Origin: Natronobacillus azotifigens
Lineage (GTDB): Bacteria > Bacillota > Bacilli > Bacillales > Amphibacillaceae
DNA: 64,000 bases
Reading direction: 5' to 3'
NCBI RefSeq assembly: GCF_026805325.1
Contig: NZ_JAPRAT010000001.1
Span: 124,001-188,000, forward strand
Below are positions 34,334 to 42,791 of this stretch, piece after piece; the first letter of the stretch is position 1, and every line of letters begins with the position of its first letter. The notes beneath the pieces are model-generated. The model made no database searches. It was not told the origin of the DNA and worked only from the letters and a program-made list of their open reading frames with translations. Made by a program: the position numbers and the translations under genes.

Positions 34334-35851
34334 CTATTTTCGGTAAGAATACCAGTCACCGATTTGATCAACCTGCTCTTGATCAAGTGCATGAACAATA
34401 TAATGTTGACCCATAAAATTATTTAGAATGGATGCCTTAATAGTAGCTAAACGATGCCTCCGGTGTAGAAAATGCTGCTTCTTCTCAAGCGCTTGGATAC
34501 GTCGATGTTTTAAAATTACCGTTTCCTTGCTAAAAAGCCAATTTTGTAGTGTTACTTGTTCTTTTGTAATACAGGATCCTGCTGTTCGATAATCTATCCA
34601 ACCAATGATTAAGGCAAGGACGAAAAATGCCTTTGGGATCCACAGCCAATTTAATGCGAAAACTGCCGTTGGTATCATAGCTAGAAAAGGAACGATACTT
34701 GATTTTATTAAATAATAAGGAATCGCCCGCTTAGGTGCAGGAATTAATTGTTCCCAATCTAATTGGTATTCAGGTAACATTTTCTCTAGAAAAGCTTGTA
34801 TTTCTCGTTTGTGAAGTAATGGCAAGATGATTGTACGAGTACCTTCTGTTTTATTGATTTCTCCACCAGCACTTTCGACGTACAAACTCGCAAACCCTAA
34901 AGGTTGTCGGATTAAATTTTGCTTTATTCCTACTGCTTGGATTCGCTTTAATGGAATGGTCAATTGTTTTTTCTCCCATAAGCCACGTGTAATATATAAT
35001 TCTTCATCATAACGAACAATAGTAAAGTCTCCGTATTTAATTACCATACCGAAAACGCCGAGTATCCATACAATAACTAGAAAAACTACGAATAGTGCAA
35101 TTAGAGCCCAAATAGCTTGCGCGTATAGCCAAGCAGTGGTTGATTCATAAAGAGCTTCTGGAATAAGGTTTTCAACCTCAAAAATAATAAGAAAGAAAAT
35201 CCCCATAATAGCGCTGAACCCACCGGAGGTAGAACCATAAAGAAACAGTCGCTTGAAAGGTGTTTCGTACTTTGGGTAATTATTTTCTAAAACATAATCA
35301 TAATCATATTGATTGTCTGTTTTTTCAGCAATTTGACTTGTTACTGTATCTTCCTGGTCAGATGCAAACGCATTTTCTGTATCTTCTGTTTCTACATTTA
35401 ACATTGCTTGTTGTTTGCTTGGTTTTAAGTGTTTACGAAGTTCTATCCCATCACTCATTGTAACTGCAGTAAGTTTAGCATCAACGTCAGCATCACTTCC
35501 AGCAGTTTCTATTTGGACACTGGTCAGTCCAAAGATACGATGGATGATATTTTGGGATAAATTGATTGATTGAATTCGATGTTTAGAAATGGTTCGTTTT
35601 TTTCGAATGAAAATACCTCGTTCAATTCTAATTTGATCATCATCTAATTGATATGTAAAACGATACCACCCAATCATACTATATCCAATCATGATAACTG
35701 CTAAGATAGAAAAACCGATAAGTGAATAAAGTAGAAAGTTTCCTCGTCCGAACAAGAAAATCAATGGGAAGAGACCTAAAAACCAATCTTTTATCGATGA
35801 TAATGTTTGAAAAAGTATCGCTAAAAAGTGTAATCGTTTTGGCTCAGACAT
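34334..35851 (-). CDS. ydbT: PH domain-containing membrane protein YdbT
   Basis: This 505-residue membrane protein has three bacterial PH (bPH2) domains after membrane pairs. Each domain shows the DDDQIRIERGIF/DEELYITRGLWEKKQLTIPLKRIQAVGI-type pattern. It overlaps ydbS by 8 bp, as in B. subtilis, where YdbS-YdbT are implicated in tolerance to linear antimicrobial peptides such as amylocyclicin. Roughly six membrane segments are seen (two near the N-terminus, two near 210-280, two near 390-430). Confidence 0.88.
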   Translation of the reverse strand: MSEPKRLHFLAILFQTLSSIKDWFLGLFPLIFLFGRGNFLLYSLIGFSILAVIMIGYSMIGWYRFTYQLDDDQIRIERGIFIRKKRTISKHRIQSINLSQNIIHRIFGLTSVQIETAGSDADVDAKLTAVTMSDGIELRKHLKPSKQQAMLNVETEDTENAFASDQEDTVTSQIAEKTDNQYDYDYVLENNYPKYETPFKRLFLYGSTSGGFSAIMGIFFLIIFEVENLIPEALYESTTAWLYAQAIWALIALFVVFLVIVWILGVFGMVIKYGDFTIVRYDEELYITRGLWEKKQLTIPLKRIQAVGIKQNLIRQPLGFASLYVESAGGEINKTEGTRTIILPLLHKREIQAFLEKMLPEYQLDWEQLIPAPKRAIPYYLIKSSIVPFLAMIPTAVFALNWLWIPKAFFVLALIIGWIDYRTAGSCITKEQVTLQNWLFSKETVILKHRRIQALEKKQHFLHRRHRLATIKASILNNFMGQHYIVHALDQEQVDQIGDWYSYRK

Positions 35852-36323
35852 CTTCTTGTTCCACCCTTGCTAGTATAGAAATTTGATCTCGTAAAAGATC
35901 TGCCTCTTGTTCACGCAATGCAGGAATTTCATGTGTCGTTGCGGCGGTTGATATTGCTAGACTCGCCAATTTGAAACGCTTTAAAATAGGACCTTGCTTT
36001 GTGTCTACGTGTTGAACACGAATCATTGGAACAAGGGTTCGTTTTACAATGATAATACCGTGTTGAATATAAACCTCTTGATCGTATACTTGGTAACGCC
36101 AACGTCTCCAACGAACATATGGAATGATAAAGACAGATAAGATCACTTCAATGACGGTAAAAACTAAAAGTCCAATGGCGTACCAATAAGAAAAATCATA
36201 CATATTGGCAAGAATGAATAGCGCAATAGTAGCAATAAAGGGAAAAAAAGATAAAATAATTGCTTGGATTTTCCATACTTTAATGGCTGTTTTTGCAATG
36301 CGTTGTTCTGGTACTTCTCTCAA
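35844..36323 (-). CDS. ydbS: PH domain-containing membrane protein YdbS
   Basis: This 159-residue protein has two membrane segments (about 20-40 and 48-70) and one bPH2 domain (RYQVYDQEVYIQHGIIIVKRTLVPMIRVQHVDTKQGPILKRF). It is the first gene of the ydbST pair, overlapping its partner by 8 bp, and the two probably form one membrane complex. Confidence 0.88.
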   Translation of the reverse strand: MREVPEQRIAKTAIKVWKIQAIILSFFPFIATIALFILANMYDFSYWYAIGLLVFTVIEVILSVFIIPYVRWRRWRYQVYDQEVYIQHGIIIVKRTLVPMIRVQHVDTKQGPILKRFKLASLAISTAATTHEIPALREQEADLLRDQISILARVEQEDV

Positions 36324-36443
36324 CTAGAATCTTCCTTTCTATAATTTTTTTGACCTTGTCTATTATATCGCAACTTTACAAAAAAAAATAGGTTATTTTT
36401 GGATGAATAGGATAAATGAACATTTCTTTAACTATATCATTCT

Positions 36444-36598
36444 ATAAAGTGAAACTTCAATCAGTGGGTTTTTAGGTATTCCCCACTGATTGTTAGCTGA
36501 ACCATTCGGGGTGCTAGCGTCCGTTACTCCCACTTAAACAACTTGTTATTCTCGTTGTTTTGAAGTGGGAGTCTTACGGACGGTTGCTCCGGGATAAA
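36444..36598 (-). repeat. Family-1 dispersed repeat, copy 9 (short form, reverse)
   Basis: This 155-bp short-form copy is in reverse orientation, with ATAAA (TTTAT on its own strand) at both ends. Both hairpins are preserved. It lies between the divergent ydbS and chemoreceptor genes, so it falls in a promoter region. It is one of only two reverse copies in the window. Confidence 0.93.
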
Positions 36599-36718
36599 GT
36601 TGAAAAATTGTATATAGGTAAAAAGTTTGATAGATTTTCGCATTTCTTCTTGATAATTTATGTCGATAGGTCGATATTATAAGTGAGAGAAAAACAGAAG
36701 TGAAAGAGGGCAGAGAGA

Positions 36719-38401
36719 ATGAAAATTACAGGTAAGTTAATTTCATTAGCACTTTCAATGGTAGCGTTGTTAGTCGTATTAGGTACTATTGCTTTATATG
36801 CACTAAATGTTACAAACGATAGTACTCGTGAAATGTATGAAGAACGTGTTCAACCATTGAGTGATCTAAACCAGGTTGTGCGTTTAGCAGAAAACTCACA
36901 AGTAAACATGTTATCAGCTGTAGTAAATGAAGATCTGGAATTCACAGAACGAGTATTAGCGAACTTTGAACAAATTGCCGAATATATGGACAATTATGAA
37001 AGCGCTATCTCCTCTTCGGAAGAGGACGGTATATACTCAAGCTTTCGAGCAAATTGGATAAGGTTTGAGCGAGTAGTGTTAAATCATATTACATTAATGG
37101 AAAATGATAATTTTGATTCCGCGCAAGAAGAAGCTGGTACAGTTCGTATGTTTTATGAGCCAGCAAGTCAATATTTAGTTGAATTGATGCAGTATAATGA
37201 AGATGAAATGGATAGGCTTTACGAAAACAACCATCGAGTTTTTGAAAGCAATCGCATTTTAGTTTCTGTCGTTGTTGTTGTTTCAGCGATAGGCGCAGTT
37301 ATTTTTGGTACATTAATGGGTCGATACATAGGTACACCATTGAAACGAGTGGCGAAACAAATGGATCAAGTAGCAGATGGAGATTTAACAGGAGAGTTGT
37401 TAAAAACCAAGCGAAAAGATGAAATCGGTATGCTTGTGGATGCTACGAATAAAATGAGGGAAAACGTAAAGTCGGTACTGGTGGAGATTAAAGCCGCGAC
37501 TGGACGAGTTGCTACTCAGAGTGATGAATTAAGTCAATCAGCGAGTGAAGTTCGTGAAGGTAGTCGTCAAATTTCAACGACAATGGAAGAGTTGTCCGAT
37601 GGAGCAGAATCACAAGCAGATAATGCATCGATGTTAAATGAATTAATGGAAAAATTCGTTTCGAGCATTCGTAATGCAAATGATGCGAGTAATGAGACAG
37701 CGAAGGATGCAGGCGTTGTTTTAGAATTAACAGATCGTGGAAAAGTATCGATGACGAAATCAGTAGATGAAATTAAAGGTGTTTATGATATTGTAAAAGA
37801 TGCAGTGGCAAAAGTAAGAGATCTTGATTTAGAGACAAAAGAGATCACAAAATTAGTTGACGTCATTAGAGATATCGCTGATCAAACCAATCTTCTTGCT
37901 TTAAATGCTGCAATTGAAGCAGCGCGAGCAGGTGAGCATGGAAAAGGTTTTGCTGTTGTAGCTGATGAAGTTCGTAAACTAGCTGAGCAAGTATCTACTT
38001 CTATTAACGAGATTACAACGATCGCTGGTCGCATCCAGTCTGGTTCAAATACGGTAGCTTCTGCTCTAGAACAAGGCTATCAAAAAGTTGACCAGGGAAC
38101 ACGTCAAGTAAATCAGACTGGCGAAATTTTTGAGCAAATGAATACGTCCTATACAAGTATGGCAACTCGTTTGAAACAAATTTCTACAGATTTAGATAAT
38201 ATTGTAGCATCAAGTGATAGTATGCATGCTGCGATTGAGGAAGTTGCTTCCTTATCGGAAGAGTCGGCTGCAGGGGTTGAACAAACTGCTGCTTCATCCG
38301 AGCAATCCGTTAGTTCGATGGAGGAAGTATCCAATACAGCGGAACAATTATCTAAACTAGCTACACAATTAGAAGAAGAAGTTGGACGTTTTACAATTTA
38401 A
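36719..38401 (+). CDS. methyl-accepting chemotaxis protein
   Basis: This 560-residue receptor has membrane segments at about 8-30 and 179-203 enclosing an acidic four-helix-bundle sensor, a HAMP domain (about 204-258) and a long coiled-coil signalling domain. The CheA/CheW-binding tip reads [39 protein letters not shown]. The C-terminus lacks the NWETF-type tether. It has its own terminator. The ligand is unknown. Confidence 0.93.
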   Translation: MKITGKLISLALSMVALLVVLGTIALYALNVTNDSTREMYEERVQPLSDLNQVVRLAENSQVNMLSAVVNEDLEFTERVLANFEQIAEYMDNYESAISSSEEDGIYSSFRANWIRFERVVLNHITLMENDNFDSAQEEAGTVRMFYEPASQYLVELMQYNEDEMDRLYENNHRVFESNRILVSVVVVVSAIGAVIFGTLMGRYIGTPLKRVAKQMDQVADGDLTGELLKTKRKDEIGMLVDATNKMRENVKSVLVEIKAATGRVATQSDELSQSASEVREGSRQISTTMEELSDGAESQADNASMLNELMEKFVSSIRNANDASNETAKDAGVVLELTDRGKVSMTKSVDEIKGVYDIVKDAVAKVRDLDLETKEITKLVDVIRDIADQTNLLALNAAIEAARAGEHGKGFAVVADEVRKLAEQVSTSINEITTIAGRIQSGSNTVASALEQGYQKVDQGTRQVNQTGEIFEQMNTSYTSMATRLKQISTDLDNIVASSDSMHAAIEEVASLSEESAAGVEQTAASSEQSVSSMEEVSNTAEQLSKLATQLEEEVGRFTI

Positions 38402-38402
38402 C

Positions 38403-38441
38403 AAAAAAAGCTATTCGTTTATATGCGAATAGCTTTTTTTA
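38403..38441 (+). terminator. Terminator after the chemoreceptor gene
   Basis: The stem AAAAAAGCTATTCG / CGAATAGCTTTTTTT has an 8-nt loop. Confidence 0.9.
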
Positions 38442-38448
38442 AAGTATG

Positions 38449-38521
38449 AGAAAGTGTGTATATATAGCTTGACTGGACAAGTGTTCACTTGTTACCATCA
38501 GCCCCCTACAATATAGTTTCT
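38449..38521 (+). repeat. Family-2 dispersed repeat, copy D
   Basis: GAGAAAGTGTGTATATATAGC followed by GGACAAGTGTTCACTTGTTACCATCAG and ACAATATAGTTTCT aligns with the family-2 core. The second palindrome survives as ACAAGTGTTCACTTGT. It runs without a gap into the truncated family-1 copy. Confidence 0.7.
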
Positions 38522-38616
38522 ACCCCGAATGGTTCAAGGGCCTTTAGGTCATCCTTTAGGGCTAACAATTAGTGGGGCACAACTAAAACCTCTCACTGAT
38601 TGAAGTTTCACTTTAT
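38522..38616 (+). repeat. Family-1 dispersed repeat, copy 10 (right half only)
   Basis: It begins at ACCCCGAATGG, just after where the left hairpin should be, and carries the middle module, a weakened right hairpin and the terminal TTTAT. The left half is replaced by family-2 sequence, so the pair looks like a deletion join between two neighbouring elements. Confidence 0.85.
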
Positions 38617-38739
38617 TTTATGTACAAGTTCTCCGTGTTAACAGCGGGCACGACGTTAACGAACCTAATATAGTTGTATAAGAACAAATATACATAATTA
38701 AAATACAAAAAGGTTAATCTATGGTCAGGAGTGATTTAC

Positions 38740-39438
38740 GTGAAGAATGCAGAAAGATTTATAGTAGCATTTAACAAAATTGAAAAACACATGGATAGTG
38801 AGATTAATGAAAATCGTTATATTCCTTTTCATCGATCTGTCTATCTATTACGAAAAGAAAATGCAGTAATTAAACGTTACCATAATGATTTACTGGAATT
38901 TTCCGAGTTGCGCAATGCAATTGTGCATGAACGTACCGAACTGAATTATACTATTGCAGATCCCCATAATCATATCGTTGAGGCCATTGAACGGATTGCA
39001 GAGGAAATCACTGCTCCAAAACTAGTTATTCCTATGTTTCAAAAAACATTACGAACGATCGAATCCGATCTTAAGCTTCGTGACGTTCTTGGAATCATTA
39101 GAGAAACGGATTTTTCACAATTTCCTGTTTATCGTAACAAAAAATTTATAGGGTTGTTAACGGATAAAGGGATATTGCATTGGCTGGCACATAATATGAG
39201 TGAAGCTATTGAGCAAGTAGTTAATGTTAAGATTAGTAAGTTAATTGAAGATGAAAAACGAGCGCAGAACTATCTATTTATTCCTAAGACTATGAGTGTC
39301 TATCATGCAGAAGATATATTTATTGAGCAAATAAGAAACCAAAAGCGCTTAGATGCATTGCTTATTACCGAAGATGGTAAGCCTGACCAGCCATTATTAG
39401 GAATGATCTCAACCAATGATTTAATTGAAATCCCCTAA
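38740..39438 (+). CDS. CBS domain-containing protein
   Basis: This 232-residue soluble protein has an N-terminal helical part (about 1-90, with LRNAIVHERTELNYTIADPH) and a pair of CBS motifs (about 105-230: LRDVLGIIRETDFSQFPVYRNKKFIGLLTDKGILHWL and the final DALLITEDG…LLGMISTNDLIEI). CBS pairs bind adenine nucleotides or cyclic-di-AMP; the role here is unknown. I place the start at GTG 38740, 8 nt after AGGAGTGA; GTG 38731 lies inside that site. The stop runs directly into a tandem repeat array. Confidence 0.8.
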   Translation: MKNAERFIVAFNKIEKHMDSEINENRYIPFHRSVYLLRKENAVIKRYHNDLLEFSELRNAIVHERTELNYTIADPHNHIVEAIERIAEEITAPKLVIPMFQKTLRTIESDLKLRDVLGIIRETDFSQFPVYRNKKFIGLLTDKGILHWLAHNMSEAIEQVVNVKISKLIEDEKRAQNYLFIPKTMSVYHAEDIFIEQIRNQKRLDALLITEDGKPDQPLLGMISTNDLIEIP

Positions 39439-39440
39439 AA

Positions 39441-40090
39441 TTTAGGTGTATGTGGCCGTTATGACGAGGTTGGAGGCCATTTATGTGTTTAACCTAGGTG
39501 AAAGTGGTCGTTATGACGAGGTTGGAGCCGATTTTTGTGTTTAACCTAGGTGAAAGAGGTCGTTATGACGAGGTTGGAGCCGATTTTTGTGCTTAACCTA
39601 GGCGAAAGAGGTCGTTATGACGAGGTTGGAGCCGATTTTTGTGCTTAACCTAGGCGAAAGAGGTCGTTATGACGAGGTTGGGGGCCATTTATGTGTTTAA
39701 CCTAGGTGAAAGTGGTCGTTATAACGAGGTTGGAGTCCATTTTTGTGCTTAACCTAAGCGAAAGTGGTCGTTATGACGAGGTTGGAGTCCATTTTTGTGC
39801 TTAACCTAAGCGAAAGTGGTCGTTATGACGAGGTTGGGGGCCATTTATGTGTTTAACCTAGGCGAAAGAGGTCGTTATGACGAGGTTGGAGCCGATTTTT
39901 GTGCTTAACCTAAGCGAAAGTGGTCGTTATGACGAGGTTGGAGCCGATATTTGTGTTTAACCTAGGCGAAAGAGGTCGTTTTGATGAGGTTAGGAGCATT
40001 TTCTACCCTCAACCTAAGCAAGATCAGCAACCTTGACGATGTTAGCGTTATTTACTGCCCTGAACCTAGGTGAAAAAGACTCCTTAAGAT
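39441..40090 (+). repeat. 52-bp tandem repeat array, about twelve units
   Basis: GTCGTTATGACGAGGTTGG recurs at exact 52-bp steps (ATGACGAGG at 39461, 39513, 39565, 39617, 39669, 39721, 39773, 39825, 39877, 39929, then worn units at 39981 and 40033). Each unit also contains TTAACCTAGG or TTAACCTAAG and GCGAAAG. TCGT-TATG-ACGA is a small inverted repeat, with AACC/GGTT arms outside it. Several neighbouring units are identical, while units at the right end decay. 52 is not a multiple of three and every unit has stop codons, so the array is not coding. It fills most of the gap between the CBS gene and the thioredoxin-like gene. Confidence 0.95.
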
Positions 40091-40232
40091 AATGTTTCAG
40101 AACTTTTAATACCACATCATCGTGTGAACCTCTTTAAAGTGAAAAGGACAAATGCCTTACCGCACAGCAGTTTGTGTCAATTACGAAGTAGTTAGATTTT
40201 TCAATTCTTGATGGCCGTTTTAATTTTGCTTA

Positions 40233-40568
40233 TTATTTTTGGTTATCATAAATTTTTTTGATTTTCGATTCAAACTCTATTAGTGCTACGATTCTCGCCT
40301 CTCTTACATACTCTTTTCCTTCAACAAACAATAACAATACAGGTACAGCAAAAATGGAAAACTTGCTAGCGACTTCAGGTAATACCTCTGCATTGATATA
40401 CGCTAATTTTATTTTTGGATATTTCAGCAATATTTCTTCAACTTGAGGAAATAAACTAACACATACACTGCAATTAGGACGAGAAATAAATAAAAAAGCT
40501 AGTTTGTTTTGATGTAGGAAATAATCGATTTGTTCAATACTTGTGATCTGCTCGAAATTATTCATCAT
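40233..40568 (-). CDS. thioredoxin-like protein
   Basis: This 111-residue protein has a thioredoxin fold and an active site of CSVC in SRPNCSVC, followed by the cis-proline region IFAVPVLLLFVEGKE. It has no signal peptide, so it acts in the cytosol. It is divergent from a rhodanese gene across a 130-bp promoter region with a strong palindrome, which suggests shared sulfur or thiol chemistry. The start ATG at 40568 follows GGGAGGATG; a longer frame to 40601 lacks a ribosome site. Confidence 0.85.
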   Translation of the reverse strand: MMNNFEQITSIEQIDYFLHQNKLAFLFISRPNCSVCVSLFPQVEEILLKYPKIKLAYINAEVLPEVASKFSIFAVPVLLLFVEGKEYVREARIVALIEFESKIKKIYDNQK

Positions 40569-40633
40569 AAATAACATCCTCCCTATTAATAATATCCTCA
40601 ATTTTTTTTAAAAAAAATCGTAAAACAAAATAA

Positions 40634-40665
40634 TTGACCTTATACCTGTGCAGGTATAATATAAT
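40634..40665 (+). promoter_or_regulatory. Promoter of the rhodanese gene with a CsoR-type palindrome
   Basis: TTGACC (40634-40639) and TATAAT (40655-40660, with an overlapping TATAAT at 40660) enclose the palindrome TATACCTG-TG-CAGGTATA at 40641-40658. Arms of the TACC…GGTA kind are bound by CsoR/CstR/FrmR repressors. Its place over the promoter suits repression relieved by persulfide or metal. Confidence 0.6.
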
Positions 40666-40699
40666 AACACAACAAAGTTTAACTGTAAAAGGAGCAAAT

Positions 40700-40993
40700 A
40701 TGTTGAAAGAAATACAAACAAAAGAATTAGAAAATCGCCTATCTAATGGAGAAAAAGTTAATATCATTGATGTAAGAGAACCGTTCGAGTTGGAAGTTAG
40801 CAAAATTCCTGGTGTGATAAATATTCCAATGGGTGAAATTCCTCTTCGGATGGAAGAGCTGGACCGAAAGAAACATTACTATCTCATATGTCGTTCTGGA
40901 GCAAGAAGCGGTGATGTCGGGGTTTTTTTAACGGAGCATGGATATAATGTAACGAATATAACAGGTGGTATGTTGAACTGGACAGAAAAATAG
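40700..40993 (+). CDS. rhodanese-like sulfurtransferase
   Basis: This 97-residue single-domain rhodanese has active-site loop LICRSGARSGDV with the persulfide-forming Cys, plus VNIIDVREPFELEVSKIPGVINIP and the final ITGGMLNW. It moves sulfane sulfur. The ATG at 40700 follows AAAGGAGCAAAT. It is under the CsoR-type palindrome and divergent from a thioredoxin-like gene. It resembles the single-domain rhodaneses of CstR-controlled sulfide detoxification operons, but no CstR, persulfide dioxygenase or SQR gene lies in the window. Confidence 0.9.
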   Translation: MLKEIQTKELENRLSNGEKVNIIDVREPFELEVSKIPGVINIPMGEIPLRMEELDRKKHYYLICRSGARSGDVGVFLTEHGYNVTNITGGMLNWTEK

Positions 40994-41167
40994 AGATTAA
41001 ATACTCCTATTACCATTAATTAGAACAAAAAAAAGAGATATAATACAACAACAGTCGGGATGTTCCTAGGCTCTTCACGATGGATAGGCTTCTTTTTCCT
41101 TTTCAAGTATACTCTATTGATGGTATGCTTTTGTAAGGATAAAAATTATAATAAAGTGGTGGTAATG

Positions 41168-41794
41168 ATGTTGGAAGATACTGGGGAAAGAATTATTCCA
41201 GAAAAAATGAAAATAACCAATGAATTATTAATTGAACATGTAGCTCGCTACCACTTTGCCTTACCATATATAAAGGGAGGGCGTGTACTTGATTTTGCAT
41301 GTGGTACTGGATTTGGAACACATATTATCGCAAAGAAGAACAAGAAGCTAGTTGAGGAAGTTATCGGAATTGATATTGATGCTGATTCGTTAGCGTATGC
41401 AAAGAAAAACTATTATCACCCAAAGTCATCCTATCAACAAGCGGATGTAACAGATCAATCATTAGTTGAACAATTGGGGGTTTTTGATACAATCCTTAGT
41501 TTTGAGACGTATGAACACATTGAAGAAGAAGAAAAATTTCTTAGCAATATCTATCATTTATTAAAACCTGGTGGAACGTTGGTTTTATCTACGCCTTTTG
41601 GTAAAGGGAGGGGAACCCCATGTGGATCACCTTTTCATATTCATCAAATTACGCAGAAAGAATTTTATCATTTGTTTGATGCATTCAACTTTTCTGTAGT
41701 GAATTATTATATGCAAAAAGGTGCCTTAATTGAACCAGCCAATTCAGCAAGGCTAGAATACTATCCTTTAGGGATTGTAGTATGTGAAAAGTAA
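41168..41794 (+). CDS. class I SAM-dependent methyltransferase
   Basis: This protein of about 208 residues has SAM-binding motif I VLDFACGTGFGTH, the acidic motif II loop IGIDIDADSLAYAKK, DTILSFETYEHIEEEEKFL and LLKPGGTLVLSTPFG. The substrate is unknown; motif order fits small-molecule or lipid methyltransferases. The start is ATG 41168 or the adjacent ATG 41165, after AAAGTGGTGG; upstream codons to 41060 have no ribosome site. It has its own terminator. Confidence 0.88.
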   Translation: MLEDTGERIIPEKMKITNELLIEHVARYHFALPYIKGGRVLDFACGTGFGTHIIAKKNKKLVEEVIGIDIDADSLAYAKKNYYHPKSSYQQADVTDQSLVEQLGVFDTILSFETYEHIEEEEKFLSNIYHLLKPGGTLVLSTPFGKGRGTPCGSPFHIHQITQKEFYHLFDAFNFSVVNYYMQKGALIEPANSARLEYYPLGIVVCEK

Positions 41795-41796
41795 GG

Positions 41797-41831
41797 GGAT
41801 GCATAACGAAAATGTTACGCATCTTTTCTTG
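41797..41831 (+). terminator. Terminator after the methyltransferase gene
   Basis: The stem GATGCATAAC / GTTACGCATC (one mismatch) is followed by TTTTCTTGTTTT. The T run overlaps the left TTTAT of family-1 copy 11. Confidence 0.75.
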
Positions 41832-41832
41832 T

Positions 41833-42014
41833 TTTATAACGGAGCGACAGTCCATGAGACTCCGCTTCAAAACAATGAGAATACCAAGTTGTTTAAGAGG
41901 GGGTAGATGTGCGCTAGGACCCCAAATGATTGAAGGGCCTTTAGGTCATCCTTTTGGACTAACAACCAGTAGGGGAATACCAAAAAAACTACACTGATTG
42001 AAGTTTCACTTTAT
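41833..42014 (+). repeat. Family-1 dispersed repeat, copy 11 (long form, worn)
   Basis: This is a 182-bp copy with TTTAT on both sides and the 24-bp module. The left hairpin is disrupted (GGGGGTAGATGTGCG in place of GGGAGTAACGGACG). It lies between a terminator and the promoter of the ccdA operon. Confidence 0.9.
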
Positions 42015-42053
42015 TTAACTCTATAATGAGATAGCTTAAACTGTTTTCTTGCT

Positions 42054-42075
42054 CATATACCTATAAGGGTATATG
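42054..42075. promoter_or_regulatory. CsoR-type palindrome before the ccdA operon
   Basis: CATATACC-TATAAG-GGTATATG is a perfect 8+8 bp inverted repeat 41 bp before the first gene of the operon. Its TACC…GGTA halves match those at the rhodanese promoter (40641-40658), so one repressor may control both. Confidence 0.55.
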
Positions 42076-42115
42076 ATTGTGTTAGGAATAAAAAACTTTT
42101 CAAAGGAGTCGCTTG

Positions 42116-42763
42116 ATGACAGATGCTTTATATTTTGGTCCTTTTATCCTTTCATTTGATATAATCATTAAAAGTTTGAGTTTTGTTTTCGGTATAATTT
42201 TTTTGATCGTAACCAGTCCTTTTTCTAGAAAAGAGCAAACAAGTCAGGTTATAGATTTTTTGATAGTCTTTTTCTTGATAATTATTGGTTCAAAGGTTTT
42301 ATTACATATTCGGATCTTTTTAACTGATCCTATTGCAGTGTTGGCTTTCCCTAGTGATTCAAAAGCTTTTTATCTTGCTTTTGTTATGATGTCAGTTTAT
42401 TTGAGCATGTTGGTTAAGCGCAATAAGATTGACTTACTATCTTTTAGCGACAGTTTCGTGCGTGTCCTATTGATGACAATGTTTGTACAGTTTTTTAGTG
42501 AAATAATATTTACGAATGATTTTGTTCCTATCTATCAATTGATGCTTTCCTTCATTTTACTTCTATTCTTATTACTTCTTGAGAAAAGAATACCTTATTT
42601 GTTCTTGCATGCAAACATTCTAATGATTTGGGGGTTTTGTTCTGCTTTTTTACATACATTTAGCCCAGCGCTATTGTTTGGTTTTCACGTAGATTCATGG
42701 TATTACTTAATGATTGGACTAGTCGGGCTAATTATATTACTGAAAACAAAGAAGAAAGCATAG
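42116..42763 (+). CDS. polytopic membrane protein upstream of ccdA
   Basis: This 215-residue protein has about six hydrophobic segments and a pattern faintly like prolipoprotein diacylglyceryl transferase (GSKVLLHIR, FSDSFVRVLLMTMFVQF), but I cannot assign it. AAAGGAG lies 7 nt before the ATG. It is the first gene of an operon with ccdA (28 bp on) and a TlpA-type thioredoxin, which points to a role in thiol redox at the membrane. An alternative TTG one codon upstream is less likely. Confidence 0.7.
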   Translation: MTDALYFGPFILSFDIIIKSLSFVFGIIFLIVTSPFSRKEQTSQVIDFLIVFFLIIIGSKVLLHIRIFLTDPIAVLAFPSDSKAFYLAFVMMSVYLSMLVKRNKIDLLSFSDSFVRVLLMTMFVQFFSEIIFTNDFVPIYQLMLSFILLLFLLLLEKRIPYLFLHANILMIWGFCSAFLHTFSPALLFGFHVDSWYYLMIGLVGLIILLKTKKKA

Positions 42764-42791
42764 AGTAGTAAAAGAAAGAGAGGGGGGTTCG

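Noticed and set aside
34219..34416. 65-codon frame after ykuI
   Set aside because: It reads through a 17-bp perfect hairpin and overlaps the ydbT 3' end in antisense; no ribosome site.
39441..40090. CRISPR array
   Set aside because: The repetition is of whole 52-bp units without variable spacers, and no cas genes are present.
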